A DNA stretch of 64,000 bases from Paenibacillus sp. FSL H7-0331 (GCF_001956045.1 NZ_MRTH01000029.1:40374-104373); one strand, 5' to 3'; positions 17,604-28,079 are shown, numbered from the stretch's first letter. The notes: generated by a model from the sequence alone, not told the origin. A program made the numbers and translations.

Positions 17604-18356
17604 TTAATCGCCTATTCCTTTCATATCTGCTTGACGTGCTCGTATACCAAGATCAATAATGTCTCTGGCTCTGGTTACTTCTTGGTCTGTTGGTGTCGGA
17701 CAATGCTCAAGCAGATACTCTTTCCCCATTTGCTGCCATTTATAGACACCCATTCTGTGATAAGGAAGCAACTCCAGCTTATTAACGTTATTCAATGATC
17801 CGATGAACTGACCGAGCTCGCTTAGATCCTCATACCCGTCTGTAAATCCGGGTACCAGCACGTGACGAATCCAGATGTTTTTTTGGATCTCATTTAAATA
17901 ATGAGCAAAGCGCTTGATACGATCATTAGGCTGTGCCGTAAGCGCGATATGCTTATCCGAATTGATCATTTTCAGGTCCAGCAGCACCAAATCTGTCACC
18001 TTCAACAGCTCCTGTGCATGCTCAGGCTCACAAAAGCCATTCGTATCCAGCACAGTATGCAGCCCCCAGCGAGCTTTACATGCGCTAAACAAACGGGCTA
18101 CGAAAGCAGCCTGCAGCGTCGGCTCTCCGCCCGTCACTGTAATGCCTCCGCCTGACCGGCGATAGTACTCCAGATAAGGTTCGATCTCACCAAGAATCTC
18201 CTCAACTTCCATCTGACTGCCCGCATTCATTTCCCATGAATCCGGATTATGACAATACTTGCACTGCAGTGCACAGCCCTGCATGAAAAGAACAAAGCGG
18301 ATGCCCGGACCATCAACGGTGCCAAAGGTGTCGAAGGAATGTATGCGTCCTTTCAT
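17604..18356 (-). CDS. pflA: pyruvate formate-lyase activating enzyme
   Basis: 250 residues. The radical SAM motif CALQCKYC (CxxxCxxC) and downstream GGGITVTGGEPTLQ identify a PFL-activating enzyme. It uses S-adenosylmethionine and a 4Fe-4S cluster to place the glycyl radical on PflB under anoxic conditions. The gene lies 20 bases after pflB on the same strand, so the two are co-transcribed. Length and start (GTFGTVDGPG near the N-terminus) are typical. Confidence 0.95.
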   Translation of the reverse strand: MKGRIHSFDTFGTVDGPGIRFVLFMQGCALQCKYCHNPDSWEMNAGSQMEVEEILGEIEPYLEYYRRSGGGITVTGGEPTLQAAFVARLFSACKARWGLHTVLDTNGFCEPEHAQELLKVTDLVLLDLKMINSDKHIALTAQPNDRIKRFAHYLNEIQKNIWIRHVLVPGFTDGYEDLSELGQFIGSLNNVNKLELLPYHRMGVYKWQQMGKEYLLEHCPTPTDQEVTRARDIIDLGIRARQADMKGIGD

Positions 18357-18376
18357 CGCTCTGTACCCCTCTCTAT

Positions 18377-20638
18377 TTACATCGAGCCATGAAAGGTACG
18401 ATGTATCACATCAAGCTGCTGTTCTCTCGTCAGCTTGATAAAGTTAACAGCGTAGCCTGAAACACGAATCGTCAGTTGCGGATATTGCTCTGGGTGCTCC
18501 ATCGCATCCAGGAGCTGTGCACGGTCAAATACATTAATATTCAAATGATGACCTAGATTAGCCATATAGCCATCGAGCAGTGAAACCAGATTCGAAATAC
18601 GTGTATCTTCCTCACGACCGAGAGCCTTTGGCACGATAGAGAACGTATTGGAAATCCCGTCCTGGCAGTGCTCGTAGGGAATCTTGGCTACAGAAGCCAG
18701 GGATGCCAACGCCCCCTTCCGGTCACGTCCGTGCATCGGATTGGCGCCTGGTGCGAAGGGCTCTCCAGCCTTGCGGCCATCCGGGGTACATCCTGTTTTT
18801 TTCCCGTACACGACATTGGAGGTAATGGTCAGCACAGACATCGTGGGCACTGCGCCGCGGTACGTCTTATGCTTCCTGATCTTGTTCATGAACGTTTCCG
18901 TCAATTGAACAGCAATCGCATCCACACGGTCATCATTATTGCCATACTGCGGGTATTCGCCTTCAATTTCAAAATCGACGGCAATCCCGCTTTCATTGCG
19001 AATCGGGCGGACCTTTGCATACTTGATCGCGCTAAGCGAGTCAGCAACTACGGAGAGTCCCGCAATACCCGTAGCCATCGTGCGTACAATTTCACGATCG
19101 TGCAGCGCCATCTCCAGCCGCTCATAGCAGTACTTATCATGCATAAAATGAATGACGTTAAGTGTGTTCACATACAGCTTTGCCAGCCATTCCATCATGG
19201 TATCGAATTTCTCCATCACTTCTTCAAAGTTTAGAGCCTCGTCAGAAGTCATGGGTTCTAAACGAGGGCCTACCTGTATGCCCAGCTTCTCATCCACACC
19301 ACCGTTAATCGCATAGAGCAAAGCTTTAGCCAGATTGGCCCGGGCGCCGAAGAACTGCATTTGCTTGCCTATGCGCATCGCAGATACACAGCAAGCAATA
19401 CCGTAATCATCGCCAAAATAAGGCCTCATCAGATCATCATTTTCGTACTGGATCGAGCTGGTTTCGACGGATACCTTGGCACAGTAAGCTTTGAAGCCAT
19501 CAGGCAGCTGAGTCGACCACAGCACAGTCAGGTTCGGCTCAGGGGCAGGACCCAGATTGTACAAGGTATGCAGGAAACGGAAGGAATTTTTCGTCACACG
19601 CGCTCTGCCGTCCAGTCCCATGCCGCCAATTGATTCAGTGACCCAGGTCGGATCTCCACTGAAAAGCTCATTATAGTCGGGTGTACGTAAAAATTTGACG
19701 ATACGAAGCTTCATGACAAAATGATCAACAAGCTCCTGCGCCTCCATTTCAGTTAACGTCCCATCGTGTAAATCCCGTTCGATATAAATGTCCAGAAAGC
19801 TGGATACGCGTCCAAGACTCATCGCCGCGCCATTCTGCTCCTTGATCGCAGCCAAGTAAGCGAAGTACAACCATTGCACAGCCTCACTGGCATTCATAGC
19901 CGGCTTAGACACATCATAGCCGTAGGTTGTGGCCATCTGATTCAATTCGCCCAAACTGCGAATTTGCTCGGAGAGCTCTTCACGCAGCTGAATGACCTCT
20001 TCAGTGATCGAATCCACTTCCAATTGCAGCAGATCCTTTTTCTTTTCCTTGATCAATCGGTCTACACCATACAGAGCAACACGCCGGTAATCGCCAATAA
20101 TGCGACCACGTCCGTAAGCATCTGGCAAACCTGTAATGATTGCAGCCTTACGTGCTGTTTTCATCTCCGTGGTGTAGGCGTCGAACACACCTTGGTTATG
20201 CGTTTTGCGAATATCTGTAAACAACCGTACGATTTCGTCCGGCAGCTTGAAGCCATAAGCTTCACAAGCATCGATAACCATGCGAATACCGCCGAAGGGT
20301 TGTACGGATCGCTTAAGCGGAGCGTCGGTTTGCAAGCCGACAATTTTCTCTATGCTCTGTGCAATATACCCTGGCGCATGCGATGTAATCGTGGACACCG
20401 TCTGGACATCGATATCCAAAACGCCTCCATTGTCTCTCTCCTGGCGGGTTAGCTCGCTAACCATACGCCACAGCTCCTCCGTCGCTGCCGTTGGACCCTT
20501 TAAAAAGGCCGAATCCCCTGTATACACCGTGACATTGGTATCGATAAAATCTTTAACATCGATTGCTGTTTCCCATTTCCCCTTGGCAAACCCTCGCCAA
20601 TAACTGTCTGTCTGTATATCGCCCTCTCGTATCGCCAT
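18377..20638 (-). CDS. pflB: formate C-acetyltransferase (pyruvate formate-lyase)
   Basis: 753 residues from the second of two adjacent ATG codons (20638); AGGAGGT lies seven bases upstream. The first ATG at 20641 is nearly as good. The adjacent active-site cysteines appear in ACCVSAM (near residue 416) and the glycyl-radical site in RVSGYAVNF (near 728), both intact. It converts pyruvate and CoA to acetyl-CoA and formate during fermentation. It sits between adhE (upstream, 119 bases away) and pflA, so the three genes make an anaerobic acetyl-CoA and ethanol route, probably under the Rex operator before adhE. Confidence 0.97.
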   Translation of the reverse strand: MAIREGDIQTDSYWRGFAKGKWETAIDVKDFIDTNVTVYTGDSAFLKGPTAATEELWRMVSELTRQERDNGGVLDIDVQTVSTITSHAPGYIAQSIEKIVGLQTDAPLKRSVQPFGGIRMVIDACEAYGFKLPDEIVRLFTDIRKTHNQGVFDAYTTEMKTARKAAIITGLPDAYGRGRIIGDYRRVALYGVDRLIKEKKKDLLQLEVDSITEEVIQLREELSEQIRSLGELNQMATTYGYDVSKPAMNASEAVQWLYFAYLAAIKEQNGAAMSLGRVSSFLDIYIERDLHDGTLTEMEAQELVDHFVMKLRIVKFLRTPDYNELFSGDPTWVTESIGGMGLDGRARVTKNSFRFLHTLYNLGPAPEPNLTVLWSTQLPDGFKAYCAKVSVETSSIQYENDDLMRPYFGDDYGIACCVSAMRIGKQMQFFGARANLAKALLYAINGGVDEKLGIQVGPRLEPMTSDEALNFEEVMEKFDTMMEWLAKLYVNTLNVIHFMHDKYCYERLEMALHDREIVRTMATGIAGLSVVADSLSAIKYAKVRPIRNESGIAVDFEIEGEYPQYGNNDDRVDAIAVQLTETFMNKIRKHKTYRGAVPTMSVLTITSNVVYGKKTGCTPDGRKAGEPFAPGANPMHGRDRKGALASLASVAKIPYEHCQDGISNTFSIVPKALGREEDTRISNLVSLLDGYMANLGHHLNINVFDRAQLLDAMEHPEQYPQLTIRVSGYAVNFIKLTREQQLDVIHRTFHGSM

Positions 20639-20757
20639 CATGGCACCTCCTGAAGTATTGTTCATACATGACCTGCACGCCGCTATTTACAGACACTGCA
20701 TTCATCTCAAACAGCGTGAGGCTGTTCATTCTACTCCAATGTGTACTTATTGCACGA

Positions 20758-23376
20758 TTAAAACCTGCCGTAAAACGCATTCCGATAAATATCAGCCAAC
20801 TCTGTCACTAAAGGCATCCTTGGATTGGCTGTTGTGCACTGATCTTCAAACGCCCGATCCGCCAAGTAATCGACTCGCGTCTCGAATTGCTCGCCATCGA
20901 ATCCAAGATCCTGAAATTTCTCAGGAATACCGAGAACGGTGTTCAATCTGCGTACTGCCTGGATGAGACTGTTCACTCCTTCTTCCGTTGTCTTCGCAGG
21001 AAGCCCGAGCATACGCGCAATTTCGGCATAACGTTGATCCGCTATGAAATGATCGTATTTCGGGAACGAAGTGAGCTTCGTTGGTTGACTTGCATTATAG
21101 CGAATGACATGTGGCATCAAGATTGCATTGGTACGTCCATGAGCTGTGTGGTATTCTCCGCCCCATTTATGCGCCAGGCTGTGATTAATACCAAGGAACG
21201 CGTTCGCAAAGGCCATACCGGCAATTGTTGAGGCATTATGCATCTTCTCGCGCGCTGCAGGATCACCGGTAGCAAATGACTTTTCAAGATTCTGAAATAC
21301 CAATTGGATTGCCTTCATCGCTAAGCCATCGGAGTAATCATTAGCCATCACAGACACATAGGCTTCAATCGCGTGGGTTAAAACGTCCATACCCGTGTCG
21401 GCCACCGCTGTCTTAGGCAAGCTGTACACATAATCAGGATCAATAATGGCAACGTCAGGTGTAAGCTCATAATCGGCAAGCGGGTATTTGGTATTTCCTT
21501 TGTCCTTATCTGTAATCACGGCGAAGGATGTCACTTCCGAACCTGTGCCTGAAGTTGTGGGAATCGCAACAAATTTGGCTTTGCGCCCCAGACGCGGATA
21601 CTTGTACACCCGTTTACGGATATCCATAAATTTTTGCTTTAACGCATCAAAGCTGGTATCCGGGTATTCGTAGAACAGCCACATCGCTTTCGCCGCATCC
21701 ATAGGTGATCCGCCACCCAGAGCAATAATGCAGTCCGGCTGGAAGCTGGCCATCTGTGCCCGACCACGCTCCACCGTGTCAACCGACGGGTCCGGCTCCA
21801 CATCCGAGAACACCTCGATATACACGGGCAGCTGACGCTTGCGCAAATAATATTCTACGCGCTCTACATAACCCAGCTTCACCATCATCGGATCCGTAAC
21901 AATCATCACTCTTGTAATATCAGGCATTTTCTCTAAATATTGCGTAGCCCCTTTTTCAAAATAAATCTTCGGGGGTATTTTGAACCACTGCATGTTGACG
22001 GTACGGTAAGCAATCCGTTTCACATTGATCAGATTCACGGCGCTCACGTTGGAGGTTGTCGAGTTATGACCATAAGAGCCGCAGCCAAGTGTCAAGGAAG
22101 GCAGATTTGTATTATAAATATCGCCGATTGCACCGTGAGTGGAAGGCGAATTAACAATAACACGTCCTGTTTGAAGCTTATTGGAGAACGCCTGGATGAC
22201 CTCCTCATTCTGAGAATGAATAACGGACGAATGTCCCATACCGCCAAATTTGACAACTTCCACAGCCCGGTCAATTCCTTGCTCAGCATTCTTCACTTTG
22301 TAGCATGCGAGCACGGGGCTTAGCTTTTCAGCCGATAACGGAAATTTCTCACCGACTCCAGCTAACTCCGCAACCAGCATTTTTGTTGCCACAGGCACCT
22401 GAATGCCAGCCATCTCGGCGATTGCGGCAGCAGATTGACCTACAATCACAGCGTTAACCGCACATTTCTCGGGGTTAATCACCAATTTGGAAACCGCTTC
22501 GATTTCTTCCGGATTCAAAAAGTAACAGCCCGAATCAGCCATCAATTTTCTGGTTTCTACATATACCGTGTCCTCAATAATGACGGCTTGCTCAGAAGCG
22601 CAAATCATACCGTTGTCAAACGTCTTCGATAGGATCAAATCATGAACAGCCTGCTGCAAGTTCGCTGTTTTCTCAATGAAGCAGGGAACATTACCGGGTC
22701 CAACACCCAAAGCCGGCTTACCGGTGCTGTAGGCGGCTTTTACCATCGAAGATCCTCCCGTAGCAAGAACCAGTGCTACATCAGGATGATTCATCAACAG
22801 CTGGGTAGCTTCAACAGATGGATGCTTTACCCATTGAATACAATGCTCTGGCGCACCCGCCTGAACAGCCGCCGAAAGTAACGTCGCTGCAGCCGCTGCA
22901 CTCGATTGCTGCGCGGATGGATGGAAGGCAAAGATAATCGGGTTCCGGGTTTTGGTCGCAATTAATGACTTGAACATGGTCGTTGACGTCGGATTGGTAA
23001 CTGGCGTAACTCCCGCAATAATGCCAACGGGCTCGGCTACCAGCTGGTAGTGCTCATAAGCATTTTCCTCAATCACGCCAACTGTCTTGATATTTTTAAT
23101 GCTGTGGTAAATATACTCCGTAGCAAATAAATTCTTAGTGATTTTATCTTCATAGACACCGCGGCCTGTTTCCTCGACAGCAAGCTTGGCGAGCTGCATG
23201 TGCCCTTCGATACCAGCTAATGCCATTTGCTGTACAACTTGATCTACCTGGTTTTGATCGAGCTTAAGAAATTGCTGCTGTGCTTGCCTGGCTCTGGCCA
23301 CCAGCTGGTTGACTTCGTCTTGAGCAGAAAGCTGTTCAATCTTTTTCGCTTCTTTTGCTGTCATGTTATCATCCAC
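20758..23376 (-). CDS. adhE: bifunctional aldehyde/alcohol dehydrogenase
   Basis: 872 residues, the usual AdhE length. The N-terminal half is a CoA-dependent acetaldehyde dehydrogenase with catalytic Cys in NGMICASEQ (near 258); the C-terminal half is an iron-dependent alcohol dehydrogenase with GGGSPMDAAK and the metal-site region IEAYVSVMANDYSD and GINHSLAHKWGG. It reduces acetyl-CoA to ethanol with two NADH, restoring NAD+, and forms spirosome filaments in other species. It is the first gene of the adhE-pflB-pflA group. A Rex-type operator lies 98 bases upstream. Confidence 0.97.
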   Translation of the reverse strand: MDDNMTAKEAKKIEQLSAQDEVNQLVARARQAQQQFLKLDQNQVDQVVQQMALAGIEGHMQLAKLAVEETGRGVYEDKITKNLFATEYIYHSIKNIKTVGVIEENAYEHYQLVAEPVGIIAGVTPVTNPTSTTMFKSLIATKTRNPIIFAFHPSAQQSSAAAAATLLSAAVQAGAPEHCIQWVKHPSVEATQLLMNHPDVALVLATGGSSMVKAAYSTGKPALGVGPGNVPCFIEKTANLQQAVHDLILSKTFDNGMICASEQAVIIEDTVYVETRKLMADSGCYFLNPEEIEAVSKLVINPEKCAVNAVIVGQSAAAIAEMAGIQVPVATKMLVAELAGVGEKFPLSAEKLSPVLACYKVKNAEQGIDRAVEVVKFGGMGHSSVIHSQNEEVIQAFSNKLQTGRVIVNSPSTHGAIGDIYNTNLPSLTLGCGSYGHNSTTSNVSAVNLINVKRIAYRTVNMQWFKIPPKIYFEKGATQYLEKMPDITRVMIVTDPMMVKLGYVERVEYYLRKRQLPVYIEVFSDVEPDPSVDTVERGRAQMASFQPDCIIALGGGSPMDAAKAMWLFYEYPDTSFDALKQKFMDIRKRVYKYPRLGRKAKFVAIPTTSGTGSEVTSFAVITDKDKGNTKYPLADYELTPDVAIIDPDYVYSLPKTAVADTGMDVLTHAIEAYVSVMANDYSDGLAMKAIQLVFQNLEKSFATGDPAAREKMHNASTIAGMAFANAFLGINHSLAHKWGGEYHTAHGRTNAILMPHVIRYNASQPTKLTSFPKYDHFIADQRYAEIARMLGLPAKTTEEGVNSLIQAVRRLNTVLGIPEKFQDLGFDGEQFETRVDYLADRAFEDQCTTANPRMPLVTELADIYRNAFYGRF

Positions 23377-23473
23377 TCCTATACTCTTCTCATCATGCTG
23401 CAGCCACCATCTTGTTGTTCTACCTTTAGATTAAACATGATTTGGAAACCAAACTATGACAAAGATCACAGAG

Positions 23474-23491
23474 CCGTGAATAATTTCACAT
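23474..23491. promoter_or_regulatory. Rex-type redox operator upstream of adhE
   Basis: GTGAA-TAAT-TTCACA matches the Rex core GTGAA-N4-TTCAC exactly; the flanks (CC and T) differ from TT and AA. Rex is an NADH-sensing repressor that commonly controls adhE and pfl genes. With its 5-bp arms it also resembles an Fnr/CRP box (cGTGA-N6-TCACA), so a Crp-family regulator is an alternative. Confidence 0.6.
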
Positions 23492-23586
23492 TTCACTTTG
23501 CTATTTCCAGTGATTGACTTGTCCGTATAATTCGACTACCATAACTATAATCTTGGTAAGTATCGATAGTTAAAGGAGGTGAGCCC

Positions 23587-23937
23587 ATGGGAAGATTCAC
23601 TAAATTGTTGCTGACTGCCATTATGCTTTGTCTGTGCTGCGTCGTGCCTTTTGGCATTTCATTGGATCAAAACGTTCAGTCCGAACAAGCACTGCTTGCA
23701 AGTATCGATCACACTCTACATTACGATGCTGTACTCAAAGAAAGTTCAAACCTCGTTTCTTCCCCTATGTCGATTTTTATATTCTTTTGCCTGTTGTTTA
23801 TGATGATATATCCCTTGTTTCCCTCCCAATTGTTGATGCCTCATTTATATGCATTCGCTGCTATGCTCAAGCGACTTCTACTTCTATTCCCCATTAAATA
23901 TAAATCCCGTTATTTAGGTGTGCTCCTTTTCTTCTAA
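23587..23937 (+). CDS. small membrane protein upstream of secDF
   Basis: 116 residues with an AAAGGAGGTGAG site at good spacing. An N-terminal helix that looks like a signal anchor (LLLTAIMLCLCCVVPFGI), about 40 polar external residues, then a long hydrophobic helix (SIFIFFCLLFMMIYPLF) and a second hydrophobic stretch near the basic C-terminus. I do not recognise a family. It ends 29 bases before secDF on the same strand and is probably co-transcribed, so a role near the Sec translocon or membrane insertion is a guess from position only. Confidence 0.6.
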   Translation: MGRFTKLLLTAIMLCLCCVVPFGISLDQNVQSEQALLASIDHTLHYDAVLKESSNLVSSPMSIFIFFCLLFMMIYPLFPSQLLMPHLYAFAAMLKRLLLLFPIKYKSRYLGVLLFF

Positions 23938-23966
23938 ATTAAACTTAGAAAAAAGGAGAATTAAAT

Positions 23967-26121
23967 ATGAAAAAATGGGCCCGATTGTGTGGGTTATTTC
24001 TGTTTCTGGTTTGCATAGGTTCCCTCGTTGCTTCGACTACCTCTACGGTTGTCAACAATATCAAGCTCGGATCGGATTTAAAAGGCGGCTTTGAAATCTT
24101 GTATCAGGTGGAACCGTTGGATTCGCAGCAAACCTTGAATGCAGATCTATTAATCGCAATGGAGCAAATGATAGATAAGCGCGTCAATATCAGCAAGGTA
24201 GCCGAGCCGGAGATTACGATTGAAGGTACAGATCGAATCAGAGTGAAAATTGCCGGAGCCGCCAATGAAGAGCAGCTTCGACAATTAATAGGAAAACCCG
24301 CTAATCTTACCTTTAAAAATTCGTCGGGCGAATTACTTTTGGATGGACGCGATTTGGCGCCCGTTGGTGCTAAGCTGAACTATGATAATCTCAACAGGCC
24401 GGTTATTACCGTGACTTTTTTGGATCCTGACAAGCTGGTACGAGCTACGCAGGCCCATGTGGGGCAACTATTGCTTATCGCCCTGGATGATGAGGTTATC
24501 TCTTTTCCCCGAATTCTGCAGCCCATTTCTGGCGGAACTGCGACCATCGAAGGTAACTTTACGACAGAATCTGCCAATGAGCTGAAGGAGCTGATCAACG
24601 CGGGCTCACTGCCTGCCAAATTGATCGAAAAACAAGTTGTATCCGTTAACGCTTCTCTCGGTGAAATGGCCTTACAGCAAACGTTGTTTGCCGGTTTTCT
24701 CGCTTTTTTATTCATATGCGTCTTTATGCTGGTCGTTTATCGGCTGCCGGGTTTTGTCGCCATCCTATCATTAGTCGGATTTATTTATCTATGTTTGGTT
24801 ATACTTGATTTCATGAATGCAGCATTGACGCTGCCTGGTATCGCGGGCTTTATTCTAGCTGTCGGCATGGCTGTTGATGCCAATATTATTACTTCCGAAC
24901 GGATACAAGAAGAATTGCATGACGGAAAAAGTGTATTGTCGGCATTTCGCAAGGGACAGAAGGATTCGTTTGTAACGATTCTGGATGCTCATATGACTAC
25001 GCTGATTGCCGCTGTTGTTTTACTGAACGCAGGAAGCAGCTCGGTGCAAGGTTTTTCCCTGATTTTGATCATGACCCTTATTGCAAGCATGATTACGAAC
25101 GTATTCGGCACGCGTTTTATCCTCTGGATCGTGCTGAGCACTGGATGGTTCAATCACTTAACATGGTATGGAATCCGCAGCAACAATACCGGAAAAGCTG
25201 CAGCTAAAATCTCTTGGGATATTGTGAAGGTGAAGAAATGGTTTTTATACGTGTCCTTGTTTATACTGCTCTGCGGCACAGGGACCACTCTGGTTAAAGG
25301 GCTCACGCTTGGTGTGGATTTCACAATCGGGGACGCGGCTGGATGTCTATGTTGGTACGCCTTTCGAGGTGCAGGCAGTAGCTGATATTATTCATACAAA
25401 TGCTCCTGAATCGGAAATGAAACCCGTGACGAAATACGGCGACAGCAATCTGTACGCTACAACTACGTTTGATCGGCCGGTCGCAGCAGACCGCTTAAAG
25501 GCGATGGAAACCGATCTTAAAGCCAAATACGGGGACCAGGTTAGTAAACAGGATGTTACGGTGGACCCGGTGATTGCACAAGAAATGGTGAAAAAAGCAG
25601 GCTTGGCTTTACTCATAGCTTCGGGTGGGGTTGTTATCTACATGGCGATTCGCTTTCAATTGTCATTTGGTATTGCTTGTGTGGTCGCTCTGCTTCATGA
25701 CGTACTCATTCCGGTCAGTCTATTCGCCTTCTTCCGGATTGAAATCGATCCTACCTTCGTTGCGGCCATCCTGACGATCGTCGGTTATTCGATTAACGAT
25801 ACCATCGTTATTTTCGACCGGATTCGAACGAATTTAAAAAGAACTCCGTCGTGGACCGTTACAGATTTGGACGAGCTCGTCAATCGAAGCCTGTGGCAGA
25901 CTATGCGTCGTTCGATCTATACGGTTTTGACTGTCTTTATTTGCGCGATGTCGCTCCAATGGTTCGCGGGAGAGGGGCTGCATGCTTTTTCCCTCGCTCT
26001 GATTCTTGGTTTAATAAGTGGAACTTATTCTTCGATTTTCATTGCTGCACAGCTGTGGCTTGTCATCGTAAAACGGTACCCACGTTTATTAGATCCATTA
26101 CGGCGTTCGAGTGTGAGTTAA
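23967..26121 (+). pseudogene. secDF: fused secDF translocase gene with a one-base frameshift
   Basis: The first frame (to 25385) gives SecD: N-terminal helix, GSDLKGGFEILYQ, the periplasmic domain, then helices with AVGMAVDANIITSERIQEE, and continues into the first SecF helix (LTLGVDFT). The frame then breaks near 25326: an extra A turns the expected VDFT-SGTRLDVYVG into nonsense. A second frame (25327-26121) restores SGTRLDVYVG and runs through the SecF helices, with GYSINDTIVIFDRIR. Undoing the one base gives about 717 residues, the length of B. subtilis SecDF, which drives late protein export using the proton gradient. AAAAGGAG precedes the ATG. It could be a true mutation, an assembly error, or, less likely, recoding. 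Confidence 0.8.
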
Positions 26122-26205
26122 TAGGCGTCTAATTGTTAGGATTATGAATATGGACATGCTCGGGTATGTGTATATTCAGAGCGAATAGAATCATTGTGTA
26201 CGAGC

Positions 26206-26233
26206 AAAAGGAGCTGCCGCGGCAGCTCCTTTT
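26206..26233. terminator. bidirectional terminator between secDF and peroxiredoxin gene
   Basis: A perfect 28-base palindrome, AAAAGGAGCTGCC and its complement, with A and T runs at its ends. It lies between convergent genes and can end both. Confidence 0.85.
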
Positions 26234-26293
26234 CGTGTATATGTGCATTGTTGCTCATAGCTATTTGCTTCATCCTCGGAGCACAGCTGTCAT

Positions 26294-26866
26294 TTACCCG
26301 AGCAGCTTTTGTCCTGGCTTCCAGTTGGCAGGGCATAAGCCACCAGCTTGCAGTGCTTGCAGGATACGAAGCGTTTCCTCGACACTGCGGCCCACATTCA
26401 TATCGGTGACGACTTGATAACGCAGCACACCTTCGGGATCAATGATGAACAATCCACGGTGCGCAGAGCCTGTAGCTTCGTCCAGAATACCATAAGCACG
26501 TGCGGTTTCCTTCGTAAAGTCGGAGGCGATTGGATATTGAATGCTGCCAATACCGCTTTGATCACGCGGCGTTTGAATCCAGGCACGGTGCGTATACACG
26601 CTGTCTACAGATGCACCTACGATCTCACAATCCAGCTCGCGGAATGCCGCGGCATGATCACTAAAGGCGATAATTTCAGTCGGACATACGTAAGTGAAAT
26701 CATAAGGCCAGAAAAAGAACAGCAGCCATTTGCCTGCATAATCCTCTAAAGCGACATTTTCCTCTAGCGTCGTTAAATTTTTGGTGGAGGGTAAATTAAA
26801 GCTTGGAGCTTTTTCCCCTATTTTGGCTTGCGATACGGCTGGAAATGGTTGTGTCAGTAATGTCAT
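26294..26866 (-). CDS. 2-Cys peroxiredoxin (AhpC/TSA family)
   Basis: 190 residues. The peroxidatic Cys is in FTYVCPTEI (near residue 61) and the resolving Cys in GGLCPANW (near 177), with PGVLRY-like strand DPEGVLRYQ and DMNVGRSVEE between. It reduces hydrogen peroxide and organic peroxides with electrons from a thioredoxin- or glutaredoxin-like partner. RBS AGGAGGA is well placed. It follows a glutaredoxin-like gene on the same strand by 66 bases; a PerR-like palindrome precedes that pair, so peroxide induction is likely. Confidence 0.92.
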   Translation of the reverse strand: MTLLTQPFPAVSQAKIGEKAPSFNLPSTKNLTTLEENVALEDYAGKWLLFFFWPYDFTYVCPTEIIAFSDHAAAFRELDCEIVGASVDSVYTHRAWIQTPRDQSGIGSIQYPIASDFTKETARAYGILDEATGSAHRGLFIIDPEGVLRYQVVTDMNVGRSVEETLRILQALQAGGLCPANWKPGQKLLG

Positions 26867-26932
26867 TTGATGTTCCTCCTGATCGTTAATTTGGGTTATA
26901 TATTGGGGTTAAATAGATGGTCGTGCAACAGC

Positions 26933-27178
26933 TTATTCTCCGGCTAATGCTTTTTTGATTCGTGTCGTGTTCATGCCGAGAATGGTGTGCTCACCGATGA
27001 CGGTTACCGGTATGGAGCTCATCCCCATATTTTGCAACTCGTCAGCATATTGGTCATTGGTTTCGACATTGCGTTCTTCGAACTCGATATTTTGCTCGTT
27101 TAAATATTTTTTGAGCTGATTGCAATAGGGACAATGGTTACCGGTGTAGACGATGACGTTCGCTGCAGCTGTGGACAT
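26933..27178 (-). CDS. glutaredoxin-like redox protein (NrdH/YruB type)
   Basis: 81 residues with the active site NHCPYCNQLKKYL, cis-Pro region SSIPVTVIG and a C-terminal helix. AAGGAGTG precedes the ATG. It should reduce disulfides by a thioredoxin-fold CxxC site; next to the 2-Cys peroxiredoxin it is the likely electron donor. The promoter region carries the 17-base palindrome at 27224. Confidence 0.9.
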   Translation of the reverse strand: MSTAAANVIVYTGNHCPYCNQLKKYLNEQNIEFEERNVETNDQYADELQNMGMSSIPVTVIGEHTILGMNTTRIKKALAGE

Positions 27179-27223
27179 ATCATTTCACTCCTTGTATGGG
27201 GTCTCGTTTGACCCTTTATTAAA

Positions 27224-27240
27224 TTTAGACTAAGTTTAAA
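27224..27240. promoter_or_regulatory. PerR-like operator before glutaredoxin-peroxiredoxin genes
   Basis: TTTAGACT-A-AGTTTAAA, an 8-1-8 dyad with one mismatch, 46 bases upstream of the glutaredoxin start. The Fur/PerR family binds 7-1-7 dyads. The same element occurs before the perR-like gene at 28476. Confidence 0.55.
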
Positions 27241-27323
27241 AACTTGCTAAAAAAAGAATACCATTCAAGCAAGTTAGCTGCATGAAGGTATAATGAAGGT
27301 ATCGTGAAGGTTTCATGAAGAGC

Positions 27324-28079
27324 TTAATCGGTCAATCTGTAACCCACACCACGAACGGTAACAATGTATTGCGGCTGCTTCGGATCGTCGCCCAGCTTGT
27401 GCCTCAAGCTTTTGATATGCGCATCTACAGTATTGCTGCCTCCGAAATATTGATCTCCCCACACCAGATCCATCATCGTCTGACGTGAGAGCACACTGCC
27501 GTCAGCACTGAGCAGCACCTTCAGCAAATCAAACTCGGTTTTGGTCAAATCAATTCGCACCTCTCCACGGGATACAACCATCCGTTTCAAGTCCATCCTG
27601 ATATCTTTGTGCTGTAATTGATCATTGCCACCGAATACAGGACGGCTGCTTGGAGCATCGAACGATTGGATACGTTCCACGAGAGCTTCCATTGATGAAG
27701 GCCACACAATGAAATCACTCCCAACCTGATTCGGTGGCGTTCCTTCACTGACCAGGGACAACATCGGAATGCCGCGCGCACGCAAATGCTGAATCTCTTC
27801 ACCCGACATACTGCCCCGTGTCTGATCAATCAGCAGCAGATCACCCTGCAGCAAATTGAGTGCCGAATCATCGGCATGGTGAAATAAGAGAACATCATAG
27901 CATTTGACTGTCAATTCCCCAACCAAGCTGTGCAGCGAGGCTGGCCATGGACTGATGATCATAATTCTTCGTGTGGTGACGCAAAAGTCGCCATCCATCG
28001 GGTAGTCTGCTGCTACCGATTGCTGTGGAATCGACTGCGAACTCGGACTCAATGGATCGGTTTGGTTGATATTTTGCAT
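27324..28079 (-). CDS. OmpR-type winged-helix regulator with degenerate receiver
   Basis: 251 residues from the ATG at 28079, ten bases after AAAGGAG and inside the end of the perR-like gene (31-base overlap). A polar N-terminus leads to a receiver-like domain (about 38-140): the acidic pair is replaced by SP (IIISPWP-like), an Asp survives in LLLIDQT, and the conserved Lys is gone (IVWPSS). The C-terminal winged helix is complete (LTKTEFDLLKVLL, NTVDAHIKSLRHKLG, VRGVGYRL). No kinase is nearby, so it is probably not controlled by phosphorylation. Coupling to perR and placement before redox genes suggests a role in oxidative stress. Confidence 0.8.
   Translation of the reverse strand: MQNINQTDPLSPSSQSIPQQSVAADYPMDGDFCVTTRRIMIISPWPASLHSLVGELTVKCYDVLLFHHADDSALNLLQGDLLLIDQTRGSMSGEEIQHLRARGIPMLSLVSEGTPPNQVGSDFIVWPSSMEALVERIQSFDAPSSRPVFGGNDQLQHKDIRMDLKRMVVSRGEVRIDLTKTEFDLLKVLLSADGSVLSRQTMMDLVWGDQYFGGSNTVDAHIKSLRHKLGDDPKQPQYIVTVRGVGYRLTD

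Noticed and set aside
23421..23440. TTTAGATTAA half-site upstream of adhE resembling the PerR-like motif
   Set aside because: Only one arm matches; the other side (ACATGATTTGG) does not complete the dyad.
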